A program made the position numbers and the translations under genes. A stretch of DNA of 64,000 nt from Brevibacillus laterosporus (GTDB taxonomy: Bacteria; Bacillota; Bacilli; Brevibacillales; Brevibacillaceae), in assembly GCA_007833815.1 (NCBI GenBank), contig CP033464.1, forward strand, positions 1,497,501 through 1,561,500. The letters run 5' to 3'. The notes beneath the pieces were generated by a model that worked only from the letters and a program-made list of their open reading frames with translations, was not told the origin of the DNA and made no database searches. Each line of letters opens with the position of its first letter. The stretch's first letter is position 1. Below are positions 50,884 through 60,012 of this stretch, in pieces.

Positions 50884-51963
50884 ATGAAAACGAAAAGAAA
50901 GCTTGTACGCGATCTTTGCGTCCTAGTGGCGTGCTCAGTGCTGTTGTCAGCCTGTTCGTTGCTTCCGGGAAAGAAGGATAGCGCTGATCCTGTCGCGCCC
51001 GTTGTGTCTTCTGTTTTACAGGTAGATGAAAATTACTACGGTAGCGCCGCCACAACTTACAAAAAAAATCAGACACGTGGGATGCTTAGTTCCAATCCTA
51101 ACTATCGAATTGATTTTAGTCATTTAGAGTACGGCATGATGGAAATTGCCAAAGAGAGCTTCTCTCCGAATACGTACTTGTTTCAGGAGGGTCAGCAAAT
51201 CTCCCGCAAGCAGGTGTCTACTTGGATTGAATGGGAAAAGAAGAATCCAGAAGGTTTAAATCCCGATAAGGCAAATAAATTGCTCGTTAACGTGTTGGAG
51301 CATAATTATTTGGATAAAAAGGATCAAAAGCTGGCAGGTATGGTTCTCGGTTTATCTTTATCCCCGATTTATCAAGACCCATCTGGTTTGGAAAAACGGT
51401 TAAGCGTAGATGAGCTACGTTTGAAAGGGCAACAAATCGCTGCTAAAATTGTCATGAAGGTAAAATCGGAGAATCCGCAAATTCCGCTTGTCGTAACGAT
51501 GTATCAAGTGCCAGACTCCAATTCTAACCTTGTTCCAGGTAATTTCATTATGTCTGGTATCGTAAATGCAAACGATAGTAGTGTGGCGAAATGGCAACCA
51601 ATCAATGAAGAATATTTCCTGTTACCAGGAGATGCGGCATACAATAAATACCCTCAGGCTGCCCTACAATTTGAAAAATTGATGAAGCAAGGGCAAAGCT
51701 TTTCCTTGGAAGAGTTTGTTGGTATGACTGGAACGGCACGCTTCATAAATGGTGATTTGACGGAATTGACCATCAATGCAACAGCAGAGTATGATTCTCG
51801 AACAGAAGTGATTCAGTTTACACAAATGATTGCTCAAGCGATAGATCAATATATTGATAAAAAGGTTCATGTTAATTTTTATGTGCAGTCTATAAACCAG
51901 CCATTAGCCATTTATGTGCGACCAGCTGATGGAAAGTCGTATATGCATATCTACCGAAATTAA
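50884..51963 (+). CDS. yerH: CamS family lipoprotein (YerH)
   Basis: This 359-residue lipoprotein (lipobox LLSAC, Cys about residue 24) resembles the CamS/YerH family, whose signal peptide gives the sex-pheromone cAM373 in enterococci and staphylococci. Segments such as YYGSAATTYKKNQTRGML, RIDFSHLEYGMMEIAKE and LVVTMYQVPDSNS fit the family. Its place after ligA matches B. subtilis yerH. Whether the signal peptide has any signalling role here is unknown. A strong terminator follows. Confidence 0.88.
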   Translation: MKTKRKLVRDLCVLVACSVLLSACSLLPGKKDSADPVAPVVSSVLQVDENYYGSAATTYKKNQTRGMLSSNPNYRIDFSHLEYGMMEIAKESFSPNTYLFQEGQQISRKQVSTWIEWEKKNPEGLNPDKANKLLVNVLEHNYLDKKDQKLAGMVLGLSLSPIYQDPSGLEKRLSVDELRLKGQQIAAKIVMKVKSENPQIPLVVTMYQVPDSNSNLVPGNFIMSGIVNANDSSVAKWQPINEEYFLLPGDAAYNKYPQAALQFEKLMKQGQSFSLEEFVGMTGTARFINGDLTELTINATAEYDSRTEVIQFTQMIAQAIDQYIDKKVHVNFYVQSINQPLAIYVRPADGKSYMHIYRN

Positions 51964-51983
51964 CACATGTGTATAAACAAGAT

Positions 51984-52026
51984 AAGACACCAATTGGACA
52001 GAACTGTTCAATTGGTGTCTTTTTTC
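51984..52026 (+). terminator. yerH terminator
   Basis: A perfect 13-base-pair stem (AAGACACCAATTG and its complement) around a 12-base loop runs into six Ts. Confidence 0.95.
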
Positions 52027-52052
52027 GTACGATTTTACATATTTAAAAAGAA

Positions 52053-52069
52053 TGGCACACATTTTGCAT
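52053..52069 (+). promoter_or_regulatory. sigma-54 (SigL) promoter of rocA
   Basis: TGGCAC (52053-52058), five bases, then TTGCAT (52064-52069): the -24 GG and -12 GC are exactly ten bases apart, as in the consensus TGGCACN5TTGCW. The transcription start would be near 52079, about 47 bases before the GTG. In B. subtilis the rocABC genes use this sigma factor with activator RocR; neither is encoded in this window. Confidence 0.88.
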
Positions 52070-52125
52070 ATATTATTTGGTGTAAACAAGTTGATCATGG
52101 AAGATGAAGTAGGAGGCGAACCTAA

Positions 52126-53673
52126 GTGCAAGTAGAATTCAAAAATGAACCGTTCGTTAATTTTAATCTGCCCGAAAATAAGCAAGCTTTCCAAGCCGCT
52201 TTGGATAAAGTTGAGAGCGAACTTGGACGTGAATATGATCTAATCATTGGTGGGGAACGTATCAAGACGGAAAAGAAAAGCCGTTCCATGAACCCATCTC
52301 AAAAAGATGAGTGCATTGGGGTTGTTTCTCAAGCCGACCAAGCATTGGCAGAGAAAGCGATTCAAGTAGCAGCGGAAACCTTTGAAACATGGAAGTGTGT
52401 TGCTCCTACTGCTCGTACTCGCTATTTGTACAAGGCAGCGGCTATCCTGCGCCGTCGCAAACATGAATTTTCAGCTTGGTTGGTAAAAGAATCAGGTAAA
52501 AGCTGGCCTGAGGCTGATGCGGATACAGCAGAAGCAATCGATTTCATGGAATACTATGCAAGACAAATGGACCAATTAGGCCAACGTCATTCTTTGCCGC
52601 GTATTCCTGGTGAAGATAATGAGTTGTATTACATTCCATTGGGTGTAGGTATCGTTATTCCTCCGTGGAACTTCCCGCTTGCTATCATGGTAGGGATGAC
52701 GACAGCGGCACTAGTAACAGGCAATACCGTTGTCATGAAGCCAGCTTCTACTACGCCAGTCATTGCGGCTAAATTTATGGAAATTCTTGATGAAGCAGGG
52801 GTTCCTGCTGGTGTTGTTAACTTTGTACCAGGTAGCGGCAGTGAAATTGGTGATTATTTAGTAGAACATAAATTGACTCGTTTCATTTCATTTACAGGGT
52901 CTCGTGATGTAGGTCTACGTATTAACGAATTGGCAGCGAAACATCGACCAGGTCAAAAATGGATGAAGCGTTTGGTAGCAGAAATGGGCGGTAAGGATTC
53001 AATTGTAGTTGATAGTGATTCTGATCTAGAATTAGCAGCACAAGCAATCACAGCGTCTGCATTTGGCTTCTCTGGTCAAAAATGCTCTGCTTGCTCTCGT
53101 GCAATCATTCATGCAGATGTATACGACGAGGTTTTGGCACGTGTTGTTGAGCGCACAAAAGAATTAACAGTAGGAAATGTGAGCAACCCTGAGTTCTATA
53201 CAGGTCCAGTGGTTGATGAAAAAGCATATAATAAAATTTTGGAATATATCGAGATCGGAAAACAAGAAGGTAAATTGTTGGCCGGTGGAGTAAAAGGACC
53301 AGAAGAAGGCTACTTTATTATGCCAACTGTATTTGCTGACGTGGCTCCAGATGCTCGTATTATGCAAGAGGAGATCTTTGGACCGTTTGTTGCTTTCTGC
53401 AAAGCTAATGATTTTGATCATGCTTTGGAGATTGCTAACAATACAGAATACGGTTTGACTGGCGCTGTTATTAGCCGCAACCGTGCTCACTTAGAACGTG
53501 CACGTGAAGAGTTCCATGCTGGTAACCTGTATTTCAACCGTAAATGTACAGGTGCATTAGTTGGTGTACATCCATTCGGTGGTTTCAACATGTCAGGAAC
53601 AGACTCTAAAGCAGGCGGTCCTGATTATCTATTGCTGTTTACACAGGCGAAATTAGTATCTGAATTACTGTAG
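52126..53673 (+). CDS. rocA: 1-pyrroline-5-carboxylate dehydrogenase
   Basis: RocA oxidises pyrroline-5-carboxylate (glutamate semialdehyde) to glutamate with NAD in arginine, ornithine and proline catabolism. The 515-residue aldehyde dehydrogenase has [22 protein letters not shown], the general-base Glu in [12 protein letters not shown] and the catalytic Cys in [13 protein letters not shown]. The C-terminal segment [15 protein letters not shown] is typical of P5C dehydrogenases. The start is GTG 52126, after AGGAGGCG. It is monocistronic here, with the SigL promoter upstream and a terminator downstream. Confidence 0.95.
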   Translation: MQVEFKNEPFVNFNLPENKQAFQAALDKVESELGREYDLIIGGERIKTEKKSRSMNPSQKDECIGVVSQADQALAEKAIQVAAETFETWKCVAPTARTRYLYKAAAILRRRKHEFSAWLVKESGKSWPEADADTAEAIDFMEYYARQMDQLGQRHSLPRIPGEDNELYYIPLGVGIVIPPWNFPLAIMVGMTTAALVTGNTVVMKPASTTPVIAAKFMEILDEAGVPAGVVNFVPGSGSEIGDYLVEHKLTRFISFTGSRDVGLRINELAAKHRPGQKWMKRLVAEMGGKDSIVVDSDSDLELAAQAITASAFGFSGQKCSACSRAIIHADVYDEVLARVVERTKELTVGNVSNPEFYTGPVVDEKAYNKILEYIEIGKQEGKLLAGGVKGPEEGYFIMPTVFADVAPDARIMQEEIFGPFVAFCKANDFDHALEIANNTEYGLTGAVISRNRAHLERAREEFHAGNLYFNRKCTGALVGVHPFGGFNMSGTDSKAGGPDYLLLFTQAKLVSELL

Positions 53674-53687
53674 GTATTGTGACACAA

Positions 53688-53736
53688 AGAGGGTAACCCT
53701 GAGTAGGTCAACTACTTGGGGCTACCCTCTTTTTTA
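53688..53736 (+). terminator. rocA terminator
   Basis: AGAGGGTA...GAGTAG pairs with CTACTT...TACCCTCT in a long stem with a four- to five-base loop and a run of six Ts. Confidence 0.9.
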
Positions 53737-53886
53737 TGAATAAGAGTAATAACAAGGTTTATCTATCGGATTATCATGTGAAGTGCGTAGCCCAATGATA
53801 AGTAGAGGGTGAATTTCGGTTTTGCGAAGCAAAAGGAAAGCCCCCAACTGTAATCAAGGCGTTGGGAACTCTCTCTGAGAGAAGAT

Positions 53887-55143
53887 TTATGATATATACT
53901 GTTCGTACAGATAATAAAAGGAGTCTATCTTGCCAAACTTTAAGTTTATTTTAGCTAACAAGGCCAACCCTTTTAGCAAATAGCGCTGGGATTTATACTC
54001 ATTAAAATAATGTAAGGCTTCTTCCAAGTGTGATAGCGCCTCAGCACCTTTGCCCATTTCACACAAGATAGAGGCATAGACTAACTTGGCTTCTGCGTAC
54101 GCATGCTCATTGGTCGATTGCTCAAAGATTTCTAGGCATAGCTGGCCAGCTTCTTCATAGCGCTGTAAACCTTTCAAAATATTGGCAAGTTCTATTTTAG
54201 ACTCAATCTGTTTCGTATGATCTTGAGGGGAGTGAAGAGACATTGCTCGTGTAATATATTCATGTGCTAGTTGATACTGTTTTTGCTCGGTATGAATAAC
54301 AGCTAAATTGTTGTAAATGTTTGCCTCTAAAGAAGGAGAAGGAGAAATTTTAAGAATGTCTAACGATTTTTCGTAGTAGCGTTGGGCTACCTCGTATTGT
54401 TTTAAAATTTGTTCGCAAACTCCTAATAACAAATAAATAGACTCCATACGATAGATAGCACGCAAGCTTTTGCAAATCTGTTCTGCTTGCTTAAGATGTT
54501 CGATCGCCGAATGGATTTCTCCCATGGAGACGTGCATATAGCCAGCAGCATGTAATAAGGTAATATGTAGTAGACCGTTAATCTCGTAACGATTGGTTAA
54601 TTGCATGGCTTCGTTTAAATAAGGAAGTGCTCTGTCCGCATTCTTTGCTTTGCAATAATGAAAGCCCAGTGAAGTAAGTACACGTACCTGCCATTCGTAT
54701 TTATCTAGCTCACGGGCCATTTTGATGCTTTCTTGAAAGAGGGACTCAGCAATATCGAAATGATTCCTATTTTCTGACAATACTGCTTTAGACCAGAGAT
54801 ACATACATGTTTGCTCAAGGCTCATTTCAGCGCCCTCTAATTTATTGAACCATTTTTGGGCAATCTCCCAATCTTGTGTATCTATGCTATGTACAAGGTG
54901 ACGAAAATTATTTTCAATCTCAATTTTAGTAAAGGCTGGTTTGGTAGTAGGAGTAAAAATGGTGGAGAGATCTGTCTGTAGCTTCTTGGCTAGTTCTTCT
55001 AGGATTTCAGGAGAAGGAACCACATCTCCTTTTTCTATTTGACTAATATAACTACGGTTGCAAATCCCTTCAGCTAGCTCACCTTGGGTTAGGCCTAGCT
55101 TCTTACGATATTCACGTATTCCTTTTCCGATTTGATTGCTCAC
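53887..55143 (-). CDS. XRE-family HTH regulator with TPR domain (RNPP-like)
   Basis: This 418-residue protein has an N-terminal XRE helix-turn-helix (LGLTQGELAEGICNRSYISQIE, about residues 16-37; only the core given) and then about eight TPR-like helical pairs to the C terminus. This architecture and length resemble the RNPP regulators (NprR, PlcR, PrgX) that bind small signalling peptides; the resemblance is architectural. No pheromone precursor gene is evident within 200 bases after its stop. The start is GTG 55143. It is convergent with rocA and divergent from the chemoreceptor gene. Confidence 0.85.
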   Translation of the reverse strand: MSNQIGKGIREYRKKLGLTQGELAEGICNRSYISQIEKGDVVPSPEILEELAKKLQTDLSTIFTPTTKPAFTKIEIENNFRHLVHSIDTQDWEIAQKWFNKLEGAEMSLEQTCMYLWSKAVLSENRNHFDIAESLFQESIKMARELDKYEWQVRVLTSLGFHYCKAKNADRALPYLNEAMQLTNRYEINGLLHITLLHAAGYMHVSMGEIHSAIEHLKQAEQICKSLRAIYRMESIYLLLGVCEQILKQYEVAQRYYEKSLDILKISPSPSLEANIYNNLAVIHTEQKQYQLAHEYITRAMSLHSPQDHTKQIESKIELANILKGLQRYEEAGQLCLEIFEQSTNEHAYAEAKLVYASILCEMGKGAEALSHLEEALHYFNEYKSQRYLLKGLALLAKINLKFGKIDSFYYLYEQYIS

Positions 55144-55604
55144 CTTACCTCACCCTTTTCTGTCAGAATTCTTTATTATCTATTATACAAGAATTTTCAC
55201 TATTTTTACATTTCTTATTCTTGATCTTCATATTCTTTTTGTTAACTTAATCGACAAAAATGGTGAATCGTAAGATTTTGTAAAAAATGGTTGAGATATG
55301 ACTGCTGTTTTTCTCCTTTTTTAAAAATTTTACAAATATCTTTCGTTAGAACTATGAAAATATTGCATCTATGGTACGATAAGTTTGGTAGAGAAATAAA
55401 AAATCATACTTTTTACCTGTTTTCATTAGTGTGAGAACAGAGAATCTAGGTAAGCCGATCTGGATTTGCTCCGCACAGCACGACCTACAAAACTATTATA
55501 TCCGTTGGCTGTTTAGGATTGTACTATCTATTTTGTTATCATCAGAGACGGTCCAAATTACATGGTACTCCTCTGGTGGTGTAGGGAAAAGGAGAGCTGC
55601 GGGA
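55144..55604. other. intergenic region between the HTH-TPR gene and the chemoreceptor gene
   Basis: These 460 bases hold both divergent promoters. A 58-codon open stretch (from GTG 55431) precedes the chemoreceptor start in the same frame, but has no binding site and looks non-protein-like, so I treat it as leader. A sigma-D-like element lies within it (55435-55461). Confidence 0.5.
55435..55461 (+). promoter_or_regulatory. possible sigma-D promoter of the chemoreceptor gene
   Basis: GCCGATCT (55454-55461) matches the sigma-D -10 GCCGATAT at seven of eight bases and sits 15 bases after GAAC, a poor match to TAAA. It would give a leader of about 135 bases. Confidence 0.35.
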
Positions 55605-57098
55605 ATGATCAATAGGTTGATCAATGGAACAATTAATTTGGTACGCAATACGTTAACAAACAAAGAAGGATTCATGATCTTCATCTTGTGGGATCATCTT
55701 TGGTTGTCACTCATTTACTCATGGTTTACAGGTATATCCTTTTGGAAACTCACTTCAGTAGGCTTACTGGTGACATTACTGGTTTCTCCATGGTATTTCA
55801 TCAAGAGAGATAGCATTTGGTTGCGTTATATGGTTGCAGTAGGGTTTGTCTTTTATTCGCTATCCTTTGATCATTTTACATCGTATCCGGAAATGGCCAT
55901 CTTGCCGATCGTAGTGTTGGCACTAATGTCTGCTTATTTAGATTATAAAGTGGTGCTATTTACAGGCTTCTTGTACGTAGTGACTATACTTATTGGTTAT
56001 CAAACGGATTGGTATAACTTGTTTGAGGGTGAGCACGATCTTGTTAACTTGGGTCTGCGTATTGTTGGTGTGGTATTTACTACAATCGTTTCTATTTATC
56101 TTTGCCTATCGGGACGTGCAGCATTGCGTCGTGTAGAAGAAGCACGTCTGGAAGCAGAGGAGAAAGAGGTTCAACTAACTGTGCTGTTGTCCCATGTCTC
56201 AAATATGATTGAGAATCTGGATGCTACCTCTAATCAGGTGAATGAAAATGCCGACATCACGAAACAAAACACGGATGAAATGCTGGTTGCCTTTAAAGAA
56301 GTGGCAACGGGTATGGAGCAGCAAGCTCACTCCACCGTTAAAGTGGAAGAGGATATCCAGTCTATTGATAATGAAATTCAAAAAGTAAATGGGCAGGCAA
56401 ATGAAATGAAAGACGAAGCATTGCGCAATAATCGTCGCCTGTCTGAAGGAATCGATATGATGACCGATCTCACCGCTCAGATGCAGCATATTGTCAGTAC
56501 AGTAAACATGGCATCAAACACCATTCATAAGTTAAATCAGCAAGCCGGTCAGGTAGAAGCAATTGTTGGAACAATTAATCAGATTGCCACGCAGACAAAT
56601 CTTCTAGCTCTAAACGCTGCCATTGAGTCTGCTCGTGCGGGTGAACATGGTCGAGGCTTTGGTGTAGTGGCAGATGAAGTACGCAAGCTAGCAGAACAGA
56701 GTGCAGAGGCTACACAACAAATTGCTAGAATTTTGGAAGCGCTCCATCAGGAAACCCAAACCGCTGTCGTTCATATGAACGAGGGAGAAAGCTCCGTCTC
56801 TAAGGGGCAAGAGCTAGCGAACAGGACGGTTGTCTCTATGGAAAAAGTACGTACCGGCATGGAGGGCTTTATGGAGGCGGTCGAATTGGTTCAGGTCAGT
56901 ATGGTTCAAGTAAAGCAACGTTCTAGTGAGGTAACTGATGAAGTCTCTAATATTACTTCGATTACCGAAGAATCTGTAGCTAGTTTGGAGGAACTGTTCG
57001 CCTCGGCAGAGACACAACGTGATAAAATTACCAGTATTACGGAGGAAATCCACCAATTAAACGAGCTTTCCCACTCTTTACGTCAGTCTTTACATTAA
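55605..57098 (+). CDS. methyl-accepting chemotaxis protein with integral membrane sensor
   Basis: This 497-residue receptor has about six hydrophobic segments in the first 190 residues with little extracellular domain, then a coiled-coil cytoplasmic MCP domain. The hairpin tip [20 protein letters not shown] is intact (about residues 335-355). No HAMP domain is clear; the linker is a Glu/Arg-rich helix ([16 protein letters not shown]). The start is ATG 55605, eight bases after AAAAGGAGAG. The signal is unknown. Two chemoreceptors (with HemAT) in one window imply a chemotaxis system elsewhere. Confidence 0.88.
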   Translation: MINRLINGTINLVRNTLTNKEGFMIFILWDHLWLSLIYSWFTGISFWKLTSVGLLVTLLVSPWYFIKRDSIWLRYMVAVGFVFYSLSFDHFTSYPEMAILPIVVLALMSAYLDYKVVLFTGFLYVVTILIGYQTDWYNLFEGEHDLVNLGLRIVGVVFTTIVSIYLCLSGRAALRRVEEARLEAEEKEVQLTVLLSHVSNMIENLDATSNQVNENADITKQNTDEMLVAFKEVATGMEQQAHSTVKVEEDIQSIDNEIQKVNGQANEMKDEALRNNRRLSEGIDMMTDLTAQMQHIVSTVNMASNTIHKLNQQAGQVEAIVGTINQIATQTNLLALNAAIESARAGEHGRGFGVVADEVRKLAEQSAEATQQIARILEALHQETQTAVVHMNEGESSVSKGQELANRTVVSMEKVRTGMEGFMEAVELVQVSMVQVKQRSSEVTDEVSNITSITEESVASLEELFASAETQRDKITSITEEIHQLNELSHSLRQSLH

Positions 57099-57187
57099 GG
57101 CTCATGCAGTAGGCTTCTGCTAGTGTTTGCGGGGGAGCCTCCTGTCGTGGTAGAGTAGCAATGTATACCATGAGTAGGAGAGGTCTT

Positions 57188-58036
57188 ATGAAGAAACGTG
57201 TGTTTCAAGGGCTAATAAATAAACTTCCGCAAAACGTAATGTCGAGACAAATGGGAAAAGTGGCTAGCTCCCGTTTCAGCCGTTTTGCCATCCAAAAATA
57301 TATCAACCATTATCAGATTGACGTGTCGGAAATTGAAAAGCCTGTTCGTGAGTATCGCTCGTTAAAGGAATTTTTTACACGTCGCCTGAAGTCAGAAGCG
57401 AGACCTGTTGATTTGAATGCCGAGGTGGTGAGCCCTGTCGATGGAAAAGTGTCCCAGATGGGAGGCATCCAACAAGGTACGCTGATTCAAGCAAAGGGAA
57501 AAACCTATACGGTTAGCCAGTTGCTAGGTGATGATGAGCATATGGCCGGACGCTTTTATGGTGGCTCCTTTATGACCATCTATTTAAGTCCGCGTGACTA
57601 TCATCGCATTCATATGCCTGTAGAAGGCAAACTGTTTAAATACTCCTACCTGCCAGGTAAGCTCTACCCAGTTAATGATATGGGAGTTGAACATGTAGAA
57701 AAGCTATTTGCACGCAATGAACGGCTGATTACGTACGTTCAGAGTAAGGCATGTGGAAATGTAGCTGTGGTAAAAGTAGGAGCATTATTTGTGGGTAGTG
57801 TAAAGGTTACTTATAATGCGCAAACCACAAACGTGAAAAATGGAAAGCAGGTTTGTGAAGTGATTGGTGGCACGCCTTTCTTTGAAAAAGGTAGAGAACT
57901 GGGTTGGTTTGAATTTGGTTCCACTGTTATTTTGCTATTTGAAAAAGGCGAAATGAATTGGGCAGAAGGAATTAAAGAAGGCAGTGTGGTAAAAATGGGG
58001 CAAAAAATTGCGGTTAGCACTGTACCTGTGGAATAA
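57188..58036 (+). CDS. psd: phosphatidylserine decarboxylase
   Basis: Psd makes phosphatidylethanolamine from phosphatidylserine at the membrane. The 282-residue proenzyme has VVSPVDGKVSQMG, YLSPRDYHRIHMP and the C-terminal self-cleavage site. That site reads FGST (residues 243-246), with Ser245 expected to become the pyruvoyl group; most prokaryotic enzymes have LGST. The start is ATG 57188 after AGGAGAGG; a frame open to 57161 is not needed. The gene is alone; pssA is not in the window. Confidence 0.95.
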   Translation: MKKRVFQGLINKLPQNVMSRQMGKVASSRFSRFAIQKYINHYQIDVSEIEKPVREYRSLKEFFTRRLKSEARPVDLNAEVVSPVDGKVSQMGGIQQGTLIQAKGKTYTVSQLLGDDEHMAGRFYGGSFMTIYLSPRDYHRIHMPVEGKLFKYSYLPGKLYPVNDMGVEHVEKLFARNERLITYVQSKACGNVAVVKVGALFVGSVKVTYNAQTTNVKNGKQVCEVIGGTPFFEKGRELGWFEFGSTVILLFEKGEMNWAEGIKEGSVVKMGQKIAVSTVPVE

Positions 58037-58046
58037 GACATATATT

Positions 58047-58099
58047 AAAAAGATCCTTTTTGCTACTTATCCTGTGATAGAGAGCAAAAGGGATTTTTT
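58047..58099 (+). terminator. psd terminator
   Basis: AAAGATCCTTTTTGCT pairs with AGCAAAAGGGATTTTTT (G-T pairs and one mismatch) across a loop of about 18 bases, with a T run. Confidence 0.75.
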
Positions 58100-58227
58100 A
58101 GTGTTCCACATAAATGCTATTAGATATCTGCCTTTACAATAAGCATACAAAGAAGGAATTGATATTACAATTTCGTTCATTTGTGGGTTGGTGTAGGTTT
58201 GTGAGTGGTGAGCGAATCTTACAATAT

Positions 58228-58256
58228 TTGCTGATGCAATTTTAATTCGATATACT
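58228..58256 (+). promoter_or_regulatory. promoter of the GNAT gene
   Basis: A -35 TTGCTG (58228-58233) and -10 TATACT (58251-58256) are separated by 17 bases. The rest of the 345-base gap between psd and the GNAT gene shows nothing else I can support. Confidence 0.5.
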
Positions 58257-58382
58257 GGTAGTAGATGTAATTCGTTCCAACATTCAAGTAACAATACAAA
58301 GCTTTTAAAACCGGCAGTAACTTACCCATTGATGGAATCTACCAAATAGGACAGCACAGCGAAAAAGGAGAGTTAATAAGCT

Positions 58383-59072
58383 ATGGGGATCATTTGGCAT
58401 GATATTAAGGACATTGAATCACCTTTAATGCCTCACGCATTAGAATTGTATGAACAAACGTTTACCGAAGATTTACGCGAACCGAATTCTATATTGCTCA
58501 AAGGGCTGACCAATGAAGGCCCGATAGCACCAGATACCTTTCATCTGTTGGTAGGGACGGATGAGAATCAACAAGTGATTGCTGTTAGCACCTTTCATTA
58601 CCTAGCAACATGGAATCTTGGCTTTATCGTATACATGATGGTTAATCCTGCTATCCAAAGTGGTGGCATTGGTAGTAAAATGATGATGCAGATTGAGAAG
58701 ATTCTGAAAGAAGATGCTCAAAACCATGGCACAGAACTGGTTGGTTTAGTACTGGAGACAGAGCGAGAAGAGGATGCACACGACGAAGAGGAGCAGGTGC
58801 TGACTCAGCGGCGTTTACGCTTCTTTAACCGAAATGGATTAGTACCTGTTAAAGGGGTTCCTTACAAACAACCACCGTTGTGGGAGAATACGAAGGAAGT
58901 TCCGCTTCATTTACTAGTGAAATGGACCAAGGACACGGATGGATTCTTACAAGAAGAGTGGTATCGTTTTGTGCAAGCTGTTTATAAGGAAAAATACGGT
59001 AAAATAAACAACGTAAAAGCAGAAATTTTGCATCAAATGGAAGCAGAATTGCTCGCTAATCTTCAAGTTTAG
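58383..59072 (+). CDS. GNAT-family N-acetyltransferase
   Basis: This 229-residue protein has a GNAT core: a beta-strand FIVYMMVNPAIQSGGIGSKMM that ends in the acetyl-CoA pyrophosphate loop (Q-S-G-G-I-G-S, a variant of Q/RxxGxG/A), and the later RRLRFFNRNGLVPV segment. An acidic insertion (EREEDAHDEEEQ) precedes the latter. The substrate is unknown. The ATG at 58383 follows AAAAAGGAGAG by about eight bases. It lies upstream of the sigma factor on the same strand, about 165 bases apart. Confidence 0.82.
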   Translation: MGIIWHDIKDIESPLMPHALELYEQTFTEDLREPNSILLKGLTNEGPIAPDTFHLLVGTDENQQVIAVSTFHYLATWNLGFIVYMMVNPAIQSGGIGSKMMMQIEKILKEDAQNHGTELVGLVLETEREEDAHDEEEQVLTQRRLRFFNRNGLVPVKGVPYKQPPLWENTKEVPLHLLVKWTKDTDGFLQEEWYRFVQAVYKEKYGKINNVKAEILHQMEAELLANLQV

Positions 59073-59237
59073 CAAATCCCTATCATTAAATTAAGATAAT
59101 CTTAAGGTTTGTGTAAGATTGGTGAAAGAGTAACCATGTATCATTGTACATGTAAGGACGGCACGAGAGATTTGGCAAACAGAATGCCAGAATCTTAAGT
59201 GCCTCCTCAACAACAATTAGATGAAGTGGTGTTGAAC

Positions 59238-59786
59238 ATGGGTGTACCGATGCACGCTAAAACTCTGACAACTGAATACTATGAGGATCGTGAATTCCAT
59301 GAATTGTATGATGAGTTTTTTGACCGAGTAAATCGTTATTTGCGTTGCCGCGTACATAATACCTGGGATGCCGACGATTTAACGACTGTAGTATTTATTA
59401 AGGCTTTGGAGAAATTCCAACAATATAGCCGTACCAGTCCGTTCGCCGGATGGGTCTTTAGCATAGCCCATCATACATTTATTGATTTTTGCCGCAAAAA
59501 GAAAGAATTGCCGATGGATCACACGGAATTCTTTGAGAGCAGTATTGATAATACATGGAATCCGGAAGAACATGCTCTCTCAAATGAGGAGACGCTCCTC
59601 CTTCGTGAAACATTAGAAAAGCTGACGCGCGATCAGCGTGATGTTTTGTCCTTGCGTTATTTCGGTGATCTGCGCATTGCACAAGTGGCTGACATCTTAG
59701 GAAAAACGGAAGCAAGCGTCAAAACGATTTCCCACAGAGGATTAAAAGAGTTACGTAAATTATATACAGGGAAAAGGCTGAAATAG
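59238..59786 (+). CDS. RNA polymerase sigma factor, ECF type
   Basis: This protein of about 182 residues has sigma region 2 (WDADDLTTVVFIKALEKFQQY, core FAGWVFSIAHHTFIDFCR) and region 4 (LTRDQRDVLSLRYFGDLRIAQVA, TEASVKTISHRGLKEL), with no region 1 or 3, so it is of the ECF class. No anti-sigma gene is next to it. The start is uncertain: ATG 59238 (GTGGTG eight bases upstream) is chosen, but GTG 59199 and ATG 59250 are possible. A short leader peptide may precede it (see findings). Confidence 0.85.
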   Translation: MGVPMHAKTLTTEYYEDREFHELYDEFFDRVNRYLRCRVHNTWDADDLTTVVFIKALEKFQQYSRTSPFAGWVFSIAHHTFIDFCRKKKELPMDHTEFFESSIDNTWNPEEHALSNEETLLLRETLEKLTRDQRDVLSLRYFGDLRIAQVADILGKTEASVKTISHRGLKELRKLYTGKRLK

Positions 59787-59817
59787 GAGACTCATAGGCA
59801 GGGTCTTCTATTTTTTT
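59782..59817 (+). terminator. sigma-factor gene terminator
   Basis: AATAGGAGAC pairs with GGTCTTCTATT across a loop of ten bases and is followed by seven Ts; the 5' arm overlaps the stop codon region. Confidence 0.8.
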
Positions 59818-60012
59818 ACTTTCAACAAAGATTACATTGCTTAGAGATAGCGATAAATGCTTGATTATAGGCTTTATCATGTCACTCCATTTTATGTTAC
59901 AATAATTGAATATAAATTCAATCGGGCTTCTAGCGATTAACCTGAATAAGAGATGAATGGGGAGTGCCTCTCTAAGCATCATATTTGAATGAAGAAAGTG
60001 GAGGGACTATCT

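Noticed and set aside
53790-53876. 28-codon TTG frame after the HTH-TPR gene as a Phr-like peptide
   Set aside because: No secretion signal and no good binding site; not typical of RNPP pheromone precursors.
55431-55604. N-terminal extension of the chemoreceptor
   Set aside because: The 58 extra residues lack a start with a binding site, while ATG 55605 has a strong one at ideal distance.
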